NCBI GenBank assembly: GCA_029961685.1
Contig: JARWKL010000006.1
Span: 19,469,276-19,533,275, forward strand
DNA from: Aristolochia californica
Taxonomy: Eukaryota > Streptophyta > Magnoliopsida > Piperales > Aristolochiaceae
Direction: 5' to 3'
DNA length: 64,000 bases
The position numbers and the translations under genes are program-made. This document shows, piece after piece, positions 42,701-56,150 of the stretch. Numbering within the stretch: position 1 is the stretch's first letter; every line of letters starts with the position of its first letter. The notes beneath the pieces were generated by a model that did not search any database, had not been told where the DNA came from, and saw only the letters and a list, made by a program, of their open reading frames with translations.

Positions 42701-45700
42701 TTCCACTAGTGCAACCCCCTAATACTAGTTTATTGGAATTTTATAGGAAAGGGACTTCTAACTTATCCCAACATGCTTTAAGTGTGGTGGATGTGCATGC
42801 CACAAGCATGTTGAGGATGCAAGTGGCCTAATGATCCAAAAATTAGGGGATAGTAGAAAAAAATAAATCTCAAGTGGTTGGATATTTACCAACCCACTTT
42901 TTGCCTATCTTTATAAGTCACAGATACTTTTTGGAATTATCTCTCTCAGCATTTGTGCATTTCCATTTGGGATGTTAAAATTTTTTTCTTTTCAGGTCCA
43001 AACTTGTTCTCTCCCATTTTTCCTCGTAAACAAAAAAAATATAAGATCGCAACGGAATGAAAATTTTAGAGTTCAGGTGTGCAAAAAGAATTTGAAAACT
43101 ATAAAATAAATAGAGAATTATTTCAGGCACTAAAAATGAACCCCATAATCCATGTTAGGGAAATTCCACTAGTACAACCCCGTAATAATAGCTTGGTGGA
43201 ATTTTATAGGAAAGGGACTTCTAACTGATCCCTAAATGCTTTAAGTGTGGTGGATGTGCATGCCACAAGCATGTTGAGGATGCAAGTGGCCTAATGATCA
43301 AAATATTAGGGGATAGTAGAAAAAATTAAATCCTCAAGTGGTTAGATATTTACCAACCCACTTTTTGCCTATCTTTAAAAATCACAGATACTTTTTGGAA
43401 TTATCTCTCTCAGCATTTGTGCATTTCCATTTTGGATGTTCAAATTTTTTTTTTCAAGTCCAAACTTGTACTCTCACATTTTTCCTCGTAAACCAAAGAG
43501 ATATAAGATTGCAACGAAACGAAAATTTTAGAGTTCATGTGTGCAAAAAGAATTTGAAAACTATATAATAAATAGAGAACTATTTCAGGCACTAAAAATG
43601 AACCCCAAAATCCATGTTTGGGAAATGCCACTAGTACAACCCCCTAATAATAGCTTGGTGGAATTTAATAGGAAAATGACTTCTAACTGATCCCAGCATG
43701 CTTTAAGTGTGGTGGATGTGCATGCCACAAGCATGTTGAGGATGCAAGTGGCCTAATGATCCAAATATTAGGGGGTAGCAGAAAAAATTAAATCCTTAAG
43801 TGGTTGGATATTTACCAACCCTCTTTTTGCCTCTCTTTAAAAATCGCAGATACTTTTCTGAATTTACTCTCTCTGCATTTGTGCCTTTCCATTTGGGATG
43901 TTCAAATTTTTTTTTTTTATGTCCAAACTTGTACTCTCCCATTTTTCCTCGTAAACAAAAAAGAATAAAGATCGCAACAAAACAAAAATTTTAGAGTTCA
44001 TGGGTGCAAAAAAAATTTGAAAATTATATAATAAATAGAGAATTATTTCAGGCACTAAAAATGAACCCCAAAATCCATGTTTGGGAAATTCCACTAGTAC
44101 AACCACCTAATAATAGCTTGGTGGAATTTTATAGGAAAGGGACTTCTAATTGATCCAAACATGCTTTAAGTGTGGTGGATGTGCATGCCACAAGCATGTT
44201 GAGGATGCAACTGGCCTAATTGTCCAAAAATTAGGGGGAGTAGAAAAAATTAAATTCTCAAATGGTTGGATATTTACCAACCCAGTTTTTGCCTATCCTT
44301 AAAAATCACAGATGCTTTTTGGAATTATCTCTCTAAGAATTTGTGCATTTCCATTTGGGATGTTCAAAATTATTTTTTTCAGGTCCAAACTTGTACTCTC
44401 CCTTTTTACCTCGTAAACAAAAAAGATATAAGATCGCGCAACAAAATGAAAATTTTAGAGTTCATGTGTGCAAAAAAAAAATTGAAAACTATATAATAAA
44501 TAGAGAATTATTTCAGGCACTAAAAATAAACCCCAAAATCCATGTTTGGGAAATTCCACTAGTACAACCCCCTAATAATAGCTTGGTTGAATTTTATAGG
44601 AAAGGGACTTGTAACTGATCCCAACATGCTTTAAATGTGGCGGATGTGCATGCCACAAGAATGTTGAGTATGCAAGTGGTCTAATGATCCAAAAATTAGG
44701 GGGAGTTGAAAAAATTAAATTCTCAAGTGGTTGGATATTTACCAACCCACTTTTTGCCTATCCTTAAAAATCATATATACTTTTTGGAATTATCTCTCTC
44801 AGCATTTATGCATTTCCTTTTGGGATGTTCAAAATATTTTTTTTCTGGTCCAAACTTGTACTCTCCCATTTTTCCTCGTAAAATAAAAAGATATAAGATC
44901 GGAACAAAATGAAAATTTTAGAGTTCATGTGTGGAAATTTTTTTTGAAAACTATATAATAAATAGAGGATTATTTCAGGCACAAAAAATGAACCCCAAAA
45001 TCCATGTTTGGGAAATTCCACTAGTACAACCCCCTAATAATAGCTTGGTGGAATTTTATAGGAAAGGGACTTCTAACTGATCCCAACATGCTTTATGTGT
45101 GGTGGATGTGCATGCGACAAGCATGTGGAGGATGCAAGTGGCCTAATGATCCAAAAGTTAGGGGGATTAGAAAAAATTAAAGTCTCAAGTGGTTGGATAT
45201 TTACCAACCCACTTTTTGCCTATCCGTAAAAATCAAAGATACTTTTTGGAATGATCTCTCTCAGCATTTGTGCATTTCCATTTGGGATGTTCAATTTTTT
45301 TTTCAGGTCCAAACTTGTACTCTCCCATTTTTCCTCGTAAACAAAAAAAGATATAAGCTCGCAACAAAACGAAAATTTTAGAGTTCATGTGTCCTAAAAA
45401 AATTCTAAAACTATATAATAAATAGAGAATTATTTCAGGCACTAAAAATGAACCCCTAAATCCATGTTTGAGAAATTCTACTAGTACAACCCCCTAATAA
45501 TAGCTTGGTGGAATTTTATAGGAAAGGGACTTGTAACTGATCCCAACATGCTTTAAATGTGGGGGATGTGCATGCCACAAGAGTGTTGAGGATGCAAGTG
45601 GCCTAATGATCCAAAAATTAGGGGGAGTAGAAAAAATTAAATCATCAAGTGGTTGGATATTTACCAACCCACTTTTTGCCAATCCTTCAAAATCACAGAT

Positions 45701-48700
45701 ACTTTTAGGAATTATCTCTCTCCCCATTTGTGCATTTCCATTTGCGATGTTCAAATTTTTTTTCAGGTCCAAACTCTTACTCTCACATTTTTCCTCGTAA
45801 ACAAAAAAGATGTAAGATCGCAACAAAATGAAAATTTTAGAGTTCAAGTGTGCAAAAAAAATTTGAAAACAATATAATAAATAGAGAATTTTTTCAAGCA
45901 CTAAAAATGAACCCCAAAATCCATGTATTGGAAATTCCACTAGTTCAACCCCCTAATAATAGCTTGGTGGAATTTTATGGGAAAGGGACTTCTAACTGAT
46001 CCCAACATTCTTTAAGTGTGCTGGATGTGCATGCCACAAGCATGTTGGGGATGCAAGTGGTCTAATGATCCAAGAATTAGGGGGAGTAGAAAAAAATAAA
46101 TTTTCAAGTGGATGGACCAACCCACTTTTGGCCTGTCCTTAAAAATCTCAGATACTTTTTGGAATTATCTCTCTCAGTATTTGTGCATTTCTATTTGGGA
46201 TGTTCTAATTTTTTTTCGGGTCCAAACTTGTACTCTTCCATTTTTCCTCATAAACAAAAAAATATAAGATCACAAAAAAATGAAAATTTTAGAGGTCATG
46301 TGTGCAAAAAAATTTGAAAACTATATAATAAAAAGAGAATTATTTCAGGCACAAAAAATGAACCCCAAAATCCATGTTTGGAAAATTACACTAGTACAAC
46401 CCCCTAATAATAGCTTGGTGGAATTTTTTAGGAAAGGAACTTCTAAATGATCCCAACATGCTTTAAGTGTGGTGGATTTGCATGCCACAAGCACGTTGAC
46501 GATGCAAGTGGCCTAATGATCCAAAAATTAGGGGGTGTAGAAAAATTAAATCCTCAAGTGGTTGGATATTTACCAACCCACTTTATGCCTAACCTTAAAA
46601 ATCACAGATACTTTATGGAATTATATCTCTCAGCATTTTTGCATTTCCATTTGGGATGTCCAAATTTTTTTTTTCGGGTCCAAACTTGTACTCTCCCATT
46701 TTTCCTCGTAAACCAAAAAGATATAAGATCGCAACGAAACGAAAATTTTAAAGTTCATGTGTGCAAAAAGAATTTGAAAACTATATAATAAATAGAGAAT
46801 TATTTCAGGCACTAAAAATGAACCCCAAAATCCATGTTAGGGAAATTCCACTAGTACAACCCCATAATAATAGCTTGGTGGAATTTTATAGGAAAGGGAC
46901 TTCTAACTGATGCCAACATGCTTTACGTGTAGTGGATGTGCATGCCACAAGCATGTTGAGGATTAGAGTGGCCTAATGATCCAAAAATTACGGGTTGTAG
47001 AAAAAATTAAAACCTCAAATGGTTGAATATTTACCAACCCACTTTTTGCCTATCCCTAAAAATCACAGATACTTTTTGGAATGATCTCTCTCAGCATTTG
47101 TGCATTTCCATTTGGGATGTTCAAATTTTTTTTTTCAGGTCCAAACTTGTACTCTCCCATTTTTCCTCGTAAACAAAAAAGATATAAGATCGCAACGAAA
47201 CGAAAATTTTAGAGTTCATGTCTGCAAAAAGAATTTGAAAACTGTATAATAAATAGAGAATTATTTCAGGCACTAAAAATGAACACCAAAATTCATGTTA
47301 GGGAAATTCCACTAGTACAACCCCCTAATAGTAGCTTGGTGGAATTTTATAGGAAAGGGACTTCTAACTGATCCCAACATGCTTTAACTGTGGTGGATGT
47401 GCATGCCACAAGCATGTTGAGGATGCAAGTGGCCTAATGATCCAAAAATTAAGGGGAGTAGAAAAAATTAAACCCTCAAGTGGTTGGATATTTACACTTC
47501 CACTTTTTGCCTATCCTTAAAAATCACAGATACTTTTTGGAATTATCTCTCTCTGCATTTGTGCATTTCCATTTGAGATGTTCAAAATTTTTTTTTGGGT
47601 CCAAACTTGTACTCTCCCATATTTCCTATTAAACAAAAAAGATATAAGATCACAACAAAAACAAAATTTTGGAGTTCATGTGGGCAAAAAAAATTTGAAA
47701 ACTATATAATAAATAGAGAATTATTTCAGGCACTAAAAATGAACCCCAAAATCCATGTTTTGGAAATTCCACTAGTACAACCCCCTAATAATAGCTTGGT
47801 GGAATTTTACAGGAAAGGGACTTCTAACTGATCCCAACATGCTTTTAAGTGTGGTGGATGTGCTTGCCACAAGCATGTTGAGGATGCAAGTGGCTTAGTG
47901 ATCCAAAAATTAGGGGGAGTAGAAAAAATTAAATTCTCAAGTGGTTAGATATTTACCAACCCACTTTTTTCCTATCCTTAAAATTCACAGACACTTTTTG
48001 GAATTATCTCTCTCAGCATTTGTGCATTTCCATTTGGGATGTTCAAATTTTTTTTTCCGGTCCAAACTTGTACTCTTCCATTTTTCCTCGTAAACAAAAA
48101 AGATATAAGATCGCAACCAAACGGAAATTTTAGAGTTCATGTTTGCAAAAAAAAATTCGAAAACTATATAGTAAATGGAGAATTATTTCAGGCACTAAAA
48201 ATAAACCCCAAAATCCATGTTTGGGAAATTCCACTAGTACAACCCCCTAATAATAGCTTGGTGGAATTTATAGGAAAGGGACTTCTAACTGATCCCAACA
48301 TGCTTTAAGTGTGGTGGATGTGCACGCCACAAGCATGTTGAGGACGCAAGTGGCCTAATGATCCAAAAATTTGGGGGAATAGAAAAAATTAAATCTTCAA
48401 GTGGTTGGATATTTACCAATCCACTTTTTGCCAATCCTTAAAAATCACAGAAACTTTTTGAAATTATCTCTCTCAGCATTTGGGCATTTCCATTTGGGAT
48501 GTTCAAATTTTTTTTTTTTTCAAGACCAAACTTGTTCTCTCCCATTTTTTCTCGTAAACAAAAAAAAAATAAGATCTCAGCAATACGAAAATTTTAGAGT
48601 TCATGTGGGAAAAAAAATTCTGAAAATTATATAATAAATAGAGAATTATTTCAGGCACTAAAAATGAACCCCAAAATCCATGCTTGGGAAATTCCACTAG

Positions 48701-51700
48701 TACAACCCCCTAATAATAGCTTGGTGGAAATTTATAGGAAAGGGACTTCTAACTGATCCCAACATGCTTTAAGTGTGGTGGATGTGCATGCCACAAGCAT
48801 GTGCAGGATGCAAGTGACCTAATGATCCAAAAATTAGGGTGAGTAGAAAAAATTAAATCCTCACGTGGTTAGATATTTACACACCCACTTTTTGCCTATC
48901 CTTAAAAATCAAAGATTCTTTTTGGAATTATCTCTCTCAGCATTTGTGCATTTCCATTTGGGATGTTCAAACTTTTTTTTTCAGGTCCAAACTTGTGCTT
49001 TCCCATTTTTCCTCGTAAACAAAAAACATATAAGATCGCAACAAAACGAAAATTTTAGAGTTCATGTGTGCAAAAAAAATTGATAACTATAAAATAAATA
49101 GAGAATTGTTTCAGGCACTAAAAATGAACCGCAAATTCCATGTTTGGGAAATTCCACTAGTACAAGCCCCTAATAATAGCTTGGTGGAATTTTATAGGAA
49201 AGGGACTTCTAACAGATCCCAACATGCTTTAAGTGCCGTGGACGTGCATGCCACAAGCATGTTGAGGATGCAAGTGGCCTAGTGATCCAAAAATTAGGGG
49301 GAGTAGAAAAAATTAAATCCTCAAGTGGTTGGATATTTACCAACCCACTTTTTGCCTATCCTTAAAAATCACAAATACTTTTCGAATTATCTCTCTCAGC
49401 ATTTGTGCACTTCCATTTGGGATGTTCAAATTTTTTTTTCAGGTCGAAACTTGTACTCTCCCATTTTTTATCGTAAACAAAAAAGATATAAGATCGCAAC
49501 AAAACGAAAATTTTAGAGTGGATGTGGGCAACAAAAAATCGAAAACTATATAATGAATAGAGAATTATTTCAGGCACTAAAAATGAACCCAAAATCCATG
49601 TTTGGGAAATTCCACTAGTACAACACCCTAATAATAGCTTAGTGAATTTTATAGGAAAGGGACTTCTAAGTGATCCCAACATGCTTTAAGTGTGGTGGAT
49701 CTGCATGCCACAACCATGTTGAGGATGCAAGTGGCCTAATGATCCAAAAATTAGGGGGAGTAGAAAAAATAAAATTCTCAAGTGATTGGATATTTACCAA
49801 CCCACTTTTTGCCTATCCTTAAAAATCACAGATACTTTTTGGAATTATCTCTCTCAACATTTGTGCATTTCCATTTGGGATGTTTAAATTTTTTTTTTCA
49901 GGTCCAAACTTGTACTCTCCCATTTTTCCTCGTAAACAAAAAAGATATAAGATCGCAACAAAACAAAAATTTTAGAGTTCATGTGTGCAAAAAAAATTCG
50001 AAAACTATAAAATAATTAGAGAATTATTTCAGGCACTAAAAATGAACCCCAGAATCCATGTTTGGGAAATTACACTAGTACAACCCCCTAAAAATAGCTT
50101 GGTGGAATTTTATAGGAAAGGGACTTCTAACTGATCCCAACATTCTTTAAGTGTGGTGGATGTGCATGCCACAACCATGTTGAGGATGCAAGTGGCTTAA
50201 TGATCCAAAAATAAGGGGGAGTAGAAAAAATCAAATTCTCAAAATGGTTGGATATTTACCAACCCACTTTTTGCCTATCCTTAAAAATCACAGATACTTT
50301 TTGGAATTATCTCTCTCAGCATTTGTGCATTTCCATTTGGGATGTTCAAATTTTTTTTTTCAGGTCCAAACTTGAACTCTCGATTTTTTCCACGTAAACA
50401 AAAAAGATAAGATCGCAACAAAACGAAAATTTTAGAGTTCATGTGCGTAAAAACAAATTTGAAAACTATTTAATAAATAGAGAATTATTTCAGGCACTAA
50501 AAATGAACCCCAAAATCCATGTTTGGGAAATTCCACTAGTACAACCCCCTAATAATAGCTTTGTGGAATTTTTTAGGAAAGGGACTTCTAACTTATGCCA
50601 ACATGCTTTAAGTGTGGTGGATGTGCATGCCACAAGCATGTTGAGGATGCAAGTTGCCTAGTGATCCAAAAATTAGGGGGACTAGAAAAAATTAAATTGT
50701 CAAGTGGTATGATATTTTACCACCTCTTTTTGCCTATCCTTAAAAATCACAGATACTTTTTGGAATTATCTCTCTTAGCATTTGTGCATTTCCATTTGGG
50801 ATGTTTAAATTTTTTTTTTCAGGTCGAAACTTTTACTCTCCCATTTTTCCTCGTAAACAAAAAAGATATAAGATCGCAACAAAACGAAAATTTTAGAGTT
50901 CATGTGTGCAAAAAAAATTTGAAAACTATATAATAAATAGAGAATTATTTCAAGCACTAAAAATGAACCCCAAAATCCATGTTTGGGAAATTCCACTAGT
51001 ACAACACCCTAATAATAGCTTGGTAGAATTTTATAGGAATGGGATTTCTAACTGATCCCAACATGCTTTAAGTGTGGTGGATGTGCATGCCACAACCATG
51101 TGGAGGATGCAAGTGGCCTAATGATCCAAAAATTAGGGGGAGTAGAAAAAATCAAATTCTCAAGTGGTTGGATATTTACCAACCCACTTTTTGCCTATCC
51201 GTAAAAATCAAAGAGACTTTTCAGAATGATCTCTCTCAGCATTTGTGCATTTCCATTTGGGATGTTCAATTTTTTTTTTCAAGTCCAAACTTGTACTCTC
51301 CCATATTTCCTCGTTAACAAAAAAAGATATAAGCTCGCAACAGAACGAAAATTTTAGAGTTCATGTGTCCTAAAAAAATTCTAAAACTATATAATAAATA
51401 GAGAATTATTTCAGGCACTAAAAATGAACCCCTAAATCCATGTTTGGGAAATTCCACTAGTACAACCCCCTAATAATAGCTTGGTGGAATTTTATAGGAA
51501 AGGGACTTCTAACTGATCCCAACATGCTTTAAGTATGGTGGATGTGAATGCCACAAGCATGTTGAGGATGCAAGTGGCCTAATGATCCAAAAATTAGGGG
51601 GAGTAGAAAAAATTAAATCCTCAAGTGGTTGGATATTTACACTCCCACTTTTTGCCTATCCTTAAAAATCACAGATACTTTTTGGAATTATCTCTCTCAG

Positions 51701-53089
51701 CATTTGTGCATTTCCATTTGGGATGTTCAAATTTTTTTTTTCCGGTCCACACTTGTACTCTTCCATTTTTCCTCGTAAACAAAAAAGATATAAGATCGCA
51801 ACCAAACGAAAATTTTAGAGTTCATGTTTGCAAAAAAAAATTCGAAAACTATATAGTAAATAGAAAATTATTTCAGGCACTAAAAATAAACCCCAAAATC
51901 CATGTTTGGGAAATTCCACTAGTACAACCCCCTAATAATAGCTTGGTGGAATTTTATAGGAAAGGGACTTCTAACTGATCCCAACATGCTTTAAGTGTGG
52001 TGGATGTGCACGCCACAAGCATGTTGAGGACGCAAGTGGCCTAATGATCCAAAAATTTGGGGGAGTAGAAAAAATTAAATCCTCAAGTGGTTGGATATTT
52101 ACCAACCCACTTTTTGCCAATCCTTAAAAATCACAGAAACTTTTTGGAATTATCTCTCTCAGCATTTGTACATTTCCATCTAGGATGTTCAAATTTTTTT
52201 TTTTCAACACCAAACTTGTTCTCTCCCATTTTTTCTCGTAAACAAAAAAAATATAAGATCTCAGCAATACGAAAATTTTAGAGTTCATGTGTGAAAATTT
52301 TTTTTGAAAACTATATAATAAATAGAAAATTACTTCAGGCACTAAAAATGAACCCCAAAATCCATGCTTGGGAAATTCCACTAGTACAACCCCCTAATAA
52401 TAGCTTGGTGGAAATTTATAGGAAAGGGACTTCTAACCTATCCCAACATGCTTTAAGTGTGGTGGATGTGCATGCCACAAGCATGTGGAGGATGCAAGTG
52501 GCCTAATGATCCAAAAATTTGGGGGAGTAGAAAAAATTAAATCTTCAAGTGGTTGGATATTTACCAACCCACTTTTTGCCAATCCTTAAAAATCACAGAA
52601 ACTTTTTGAAATTATCTCTCTCAGCATTTGGGCATTTCAATTTGGGATGTTCAAATTTTTTTTTTCAGGTCCAAAGTGTTACTCTCCCATTTCTCCTCGT
52701 AAACAAAAAAGATATAAGATTGCAACAAAACGAAAATTTTAGAGTTCATGTGTGCAAGAAAAAATACGAAAACTAGATAAATATAGAGAATAATTTCAGG
52801 AACTAAATATGAACCCCAAATTCCATGTTTGGGAAATTCCACTAGAACACCCCCCTAGTAATAGCTTGGTGGAATTTTACAGGAAAGGGACTTCTAACTG
52901 ATCCCAACATGCTTTAAATGTGGTGGATGTGCATGCCACAAGCATCTTCAGGATGCAAGTGGCCTAGTGATCCAAAAATTAGGGGGAGTAAAAAAAATTA
53001 AATTCTCAAGTGGTTGGATATTTACCAACCCACTTTTTGCCTATCCTTAAAAATCACAGATTCTTTTTGGAATTATCTCTCTCAGCATT

Positions 53090-55735
53090 TGTGCATTTCC
53101 ATTTGGGATGTTCAAATTTTTTTTTTTCAGGTCCAAACTTGTACACTCGCATTTTTCCATGTAAACAAAAAATATATAAGATCGCAACAAAACAAAAATT
53201 TTAGGGTTCATGTGTGCAAAAGAAAATTCAAAAACTATATAATAAATGGAGAATTATTTCAGGCACTAAAAATGAACCCCAAAATCCATGTTTGGGAAAT
53301 TCCACTAGTACAACCCCCTAATAATAGCTTGGTGTAATTTTATAAGAAAGGGACTTCTAACTGATCCCAACATGCTTTATGTGTGGTGGATGTCCATGCC
53401 ACAAGCATGTTGACGATGCAAGTGGCCTAATGATCAAAAAATTAGGGGGAGTAGAAAAAATTAAATTCTCAAGTGGTTGGATATTTAACAACGCACTTTT
53501 TGCCTATCCTTAAAAATCATAGATACATTTTGGAATTTTCTCTCTCAGCATTTGTGCATTTCCATTTGGTATGTTCAATTTTTTTTTTCTGGTCCTAACT
53601 TGTACTCTCCCTCTTTTCCTCGTAAACAAAAAAGTTATAAGATCGCAAGAAAAAAAAAATTTAGAGTTCATGTGTCCAAAAGAAAATTCAATACTATATA
53701 ATAAATAGAGAATTATTTCAGGCACTAAAAATGAACCCCGAAATCCATGTTTGGGAAATTCCACTAGTACAACCCCCTAATAATAGATTGGTAGAATTTT
53801 ATAGGAAAGGGACTTCTGACCGATCCCAACATGCTTTAAGTGTGGTGGATGTGCATGCCACAAGCATGTTGAGGATGCAAGGGGCCTAGTGATCCAAAAA
53901 TTAGGGGTAGTAGAAAAAATTAAATTCTCAAGTGGTTGGATATTTACCAACCCACTTTTTGCCTCTCCTTAAAACTCACAAATACTTTTTGGAATTATCT
54001 CTCTCAGCATTTGTGCATTTCCATTTGGGATGCTCAAATTTTTTTTTCAGGTCCAAACATGTACTCTCCCATTTTTCCTCGTAAACAAAAAAGATATAAG
54101 ATCGCAACAAAACGAAAATTTTAGAGTTCAGGTGCGCAAAAACAAATTTGAAAACTATTTAATAAATAGAGAATTATTTCAGGCACTAAAAATGAACCCC
54201 AAAATCCATGTTTGGGAAATTCCACTAGTACAACCCCCTAATAATAGCTTGGTGGAATTTTTTAGGAAAGGGACTTCTAACTTATCCCAACATGCTTTAA
54301 GTGTGGTGGATGTGCATGCCACAAGCATGTTGAGGATGCAAGTTGCCTAGTGATCCAAAAATTAGGGGGACTAGAAAAAATTAAATTGTCAAGTGGTATG
54401 ATATTTTACCACCTCTTTTTGCCTATCCTTAAAAATCACAGATACTTTTTGGAATTATCTCTCTTAGCATTTGTGCATTTCCATTTGGGATGTTCAAATT
54501 TTTTTTTTCAGGTCCAAACTTGTACTCTAGCATTTTTCAATGTAAACAAAAAATATATAAGATCGCAACAAAACAAAAATTTTAGGGTTCATGTGTGCAA
54601 AAGAAAATTCGAAAACTATATAATAAATAGAGAATTATTTCAGGCACTAAAAATGAACCCCAAAATCCATGTTTGGGAAATTCCACTAGTACAACCCCCT
54701 AATAATAGCTTGGTGTAATTTTATAAGAAAGGGACTTCTAACTGATCCCAACATGCTTTATGTGTGGTGGATGTCCATGCCACAAGCATGTTGAGGTTGC
54801 AAGTGGCCTAATGATCAAAAAATTAGGGGGATTAGAAAAAATTAAATTCTCAAGTGGTTGGATATTTAACAACGCACTTTTTGCCTATCCTTAAAAATCA
54901 TAGATACATTTTGGAATTTTCTCTCTCAGCATTTGTGCATTTCCATTTGGTATGTTCAATTTTTTTTTTCTGGTCCTGACTTGTACTCTCCCACTTTTCC
55001 TCGTAAACAAAAAAGTTATAAGATCGCAACAAAAAAAAAATTTAGAGTTCATGTGTCCAAAAGAAAATTCAACACTATATAATAAATAGAGAATTATTTT
55101 AGGCACTAAAAATGAACCCCGAAATCCATGTTTGGGAAATTGCACTAGTACAACCCCCTAATAATAGCTTGGTAGAATTTTATAGGAAAGGGACTTCTGA
55201 CCGATCCCAACATGCTTTAAGTGTGGTGGATGTGCATCCCACAAGCATGTTGAGGATGCAAGTGGCCTAGTGATCCAAAAATTAGGGGTAGTAGAAAAAA
55301 TTAAATTCTCAAGTGGTTGGATATTTACCAACCCACTTTTTGCCTATCCTTAAAACTCACAAATACTTTTTGGAATTATCTCTCTCAGCATTTGTGCATT
55401 TCCATTTGGGATGTTCAAATTTTTTTTTCAGGTCCAAACTTGTGCTCTCCCATTTTTCCTCGTAAACAAAAAAGATATAAGATCGCAACAAAACGAAAAT
55501 TTTAGAGTTCATGTGCGCAAAAACAAATTTGAAAACTATTTAATAAATAGAGAATTATTTCAGGCACTAAAAATGAACCCCAAAATCCATGTTTGGGAAA
55601 TTCCACTAGTACAACCCCCTAATAATAGCTTGGTGGAATTTTTTAGGAAAGGGACTTCTAACTTATCCCAACATGCTTTAAGTGTGGTGGATGTGCATGC
55701 CACAAGCATGTTGAGGATGCAAGTTGCCTAGTGAT
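53090..55735 (+). repeat. Trimeric higher-order repeat (1381 bp, 2 copies)
   Basis: Corresponding sites lie 1381 bp apart through three monomers, for example 53510/54891, 53936/55317 and 54030/55411, with shared private variants such as AACAACGCAC, ATTAGGGGTAG and GTGCGCAAAAACAAATTTG. The first part of the two units differs: the second begins with a GGTATGATATTTTACCACC monomer. Confidence 0.88.
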
Positions 55736-56150
55736 CCAAAAATTAGGGGGACTAGAAAAAATTAAATTGTCAAGTGGTATGATATTTTTTTTTTCAGGTC
55801 CTAACTTGTACTCTCCCATTTCTCCTAGTAAACAAAAAATATATAAGTTCGCAACAAAACGAAAATTTTAGAGTTCATGTGTACCAAAAAAAAATCGAAA
55901 ACTATATAATAAATGGAGAATTATTTTTGGCACTAAAAATGAACCCCAAAATCCATGTTTGGGAAATTTCACTAGTACAACCCCCTAATAATAGCTTGGT
56001 GGAATTTTATAGTAAAGGGACTTCTAACTGATCTCAACATGCTTTAAGTGTGGTGGATGTGCATGCACCAAGCATGTTGAGGAAGCAAGAGAGGCATAGT
56101 TATCCAAAAATTAGGGCGAGTAGAAAAAAAATGAACCACACTAGGCATAG
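55735..56150 (+). repeat. Rearranged satellite segment with two deletion junctions
   Basis: At about 55784-55794 the monomer jumps from GATATTTT directly into the T-tract and CAGGTCC, removing about 95 bp between two T-runs. At 56124-56151 about 130 bp of monomer is replaced by a filler reading AAATGAACCACACTAGGCAT, whose parts resemble nearby satellite words (AAAATGAACC, CACTAG, GGCATAGTT). The pentameric repeat begins right after the second junction. Confidence 0.85.

Noticed and set aside
45494..45940. 148-codon minus-strand open frame in the satellite
   Set aside because: Antisense shadow of the tandem repeat with no conserved start or domain.
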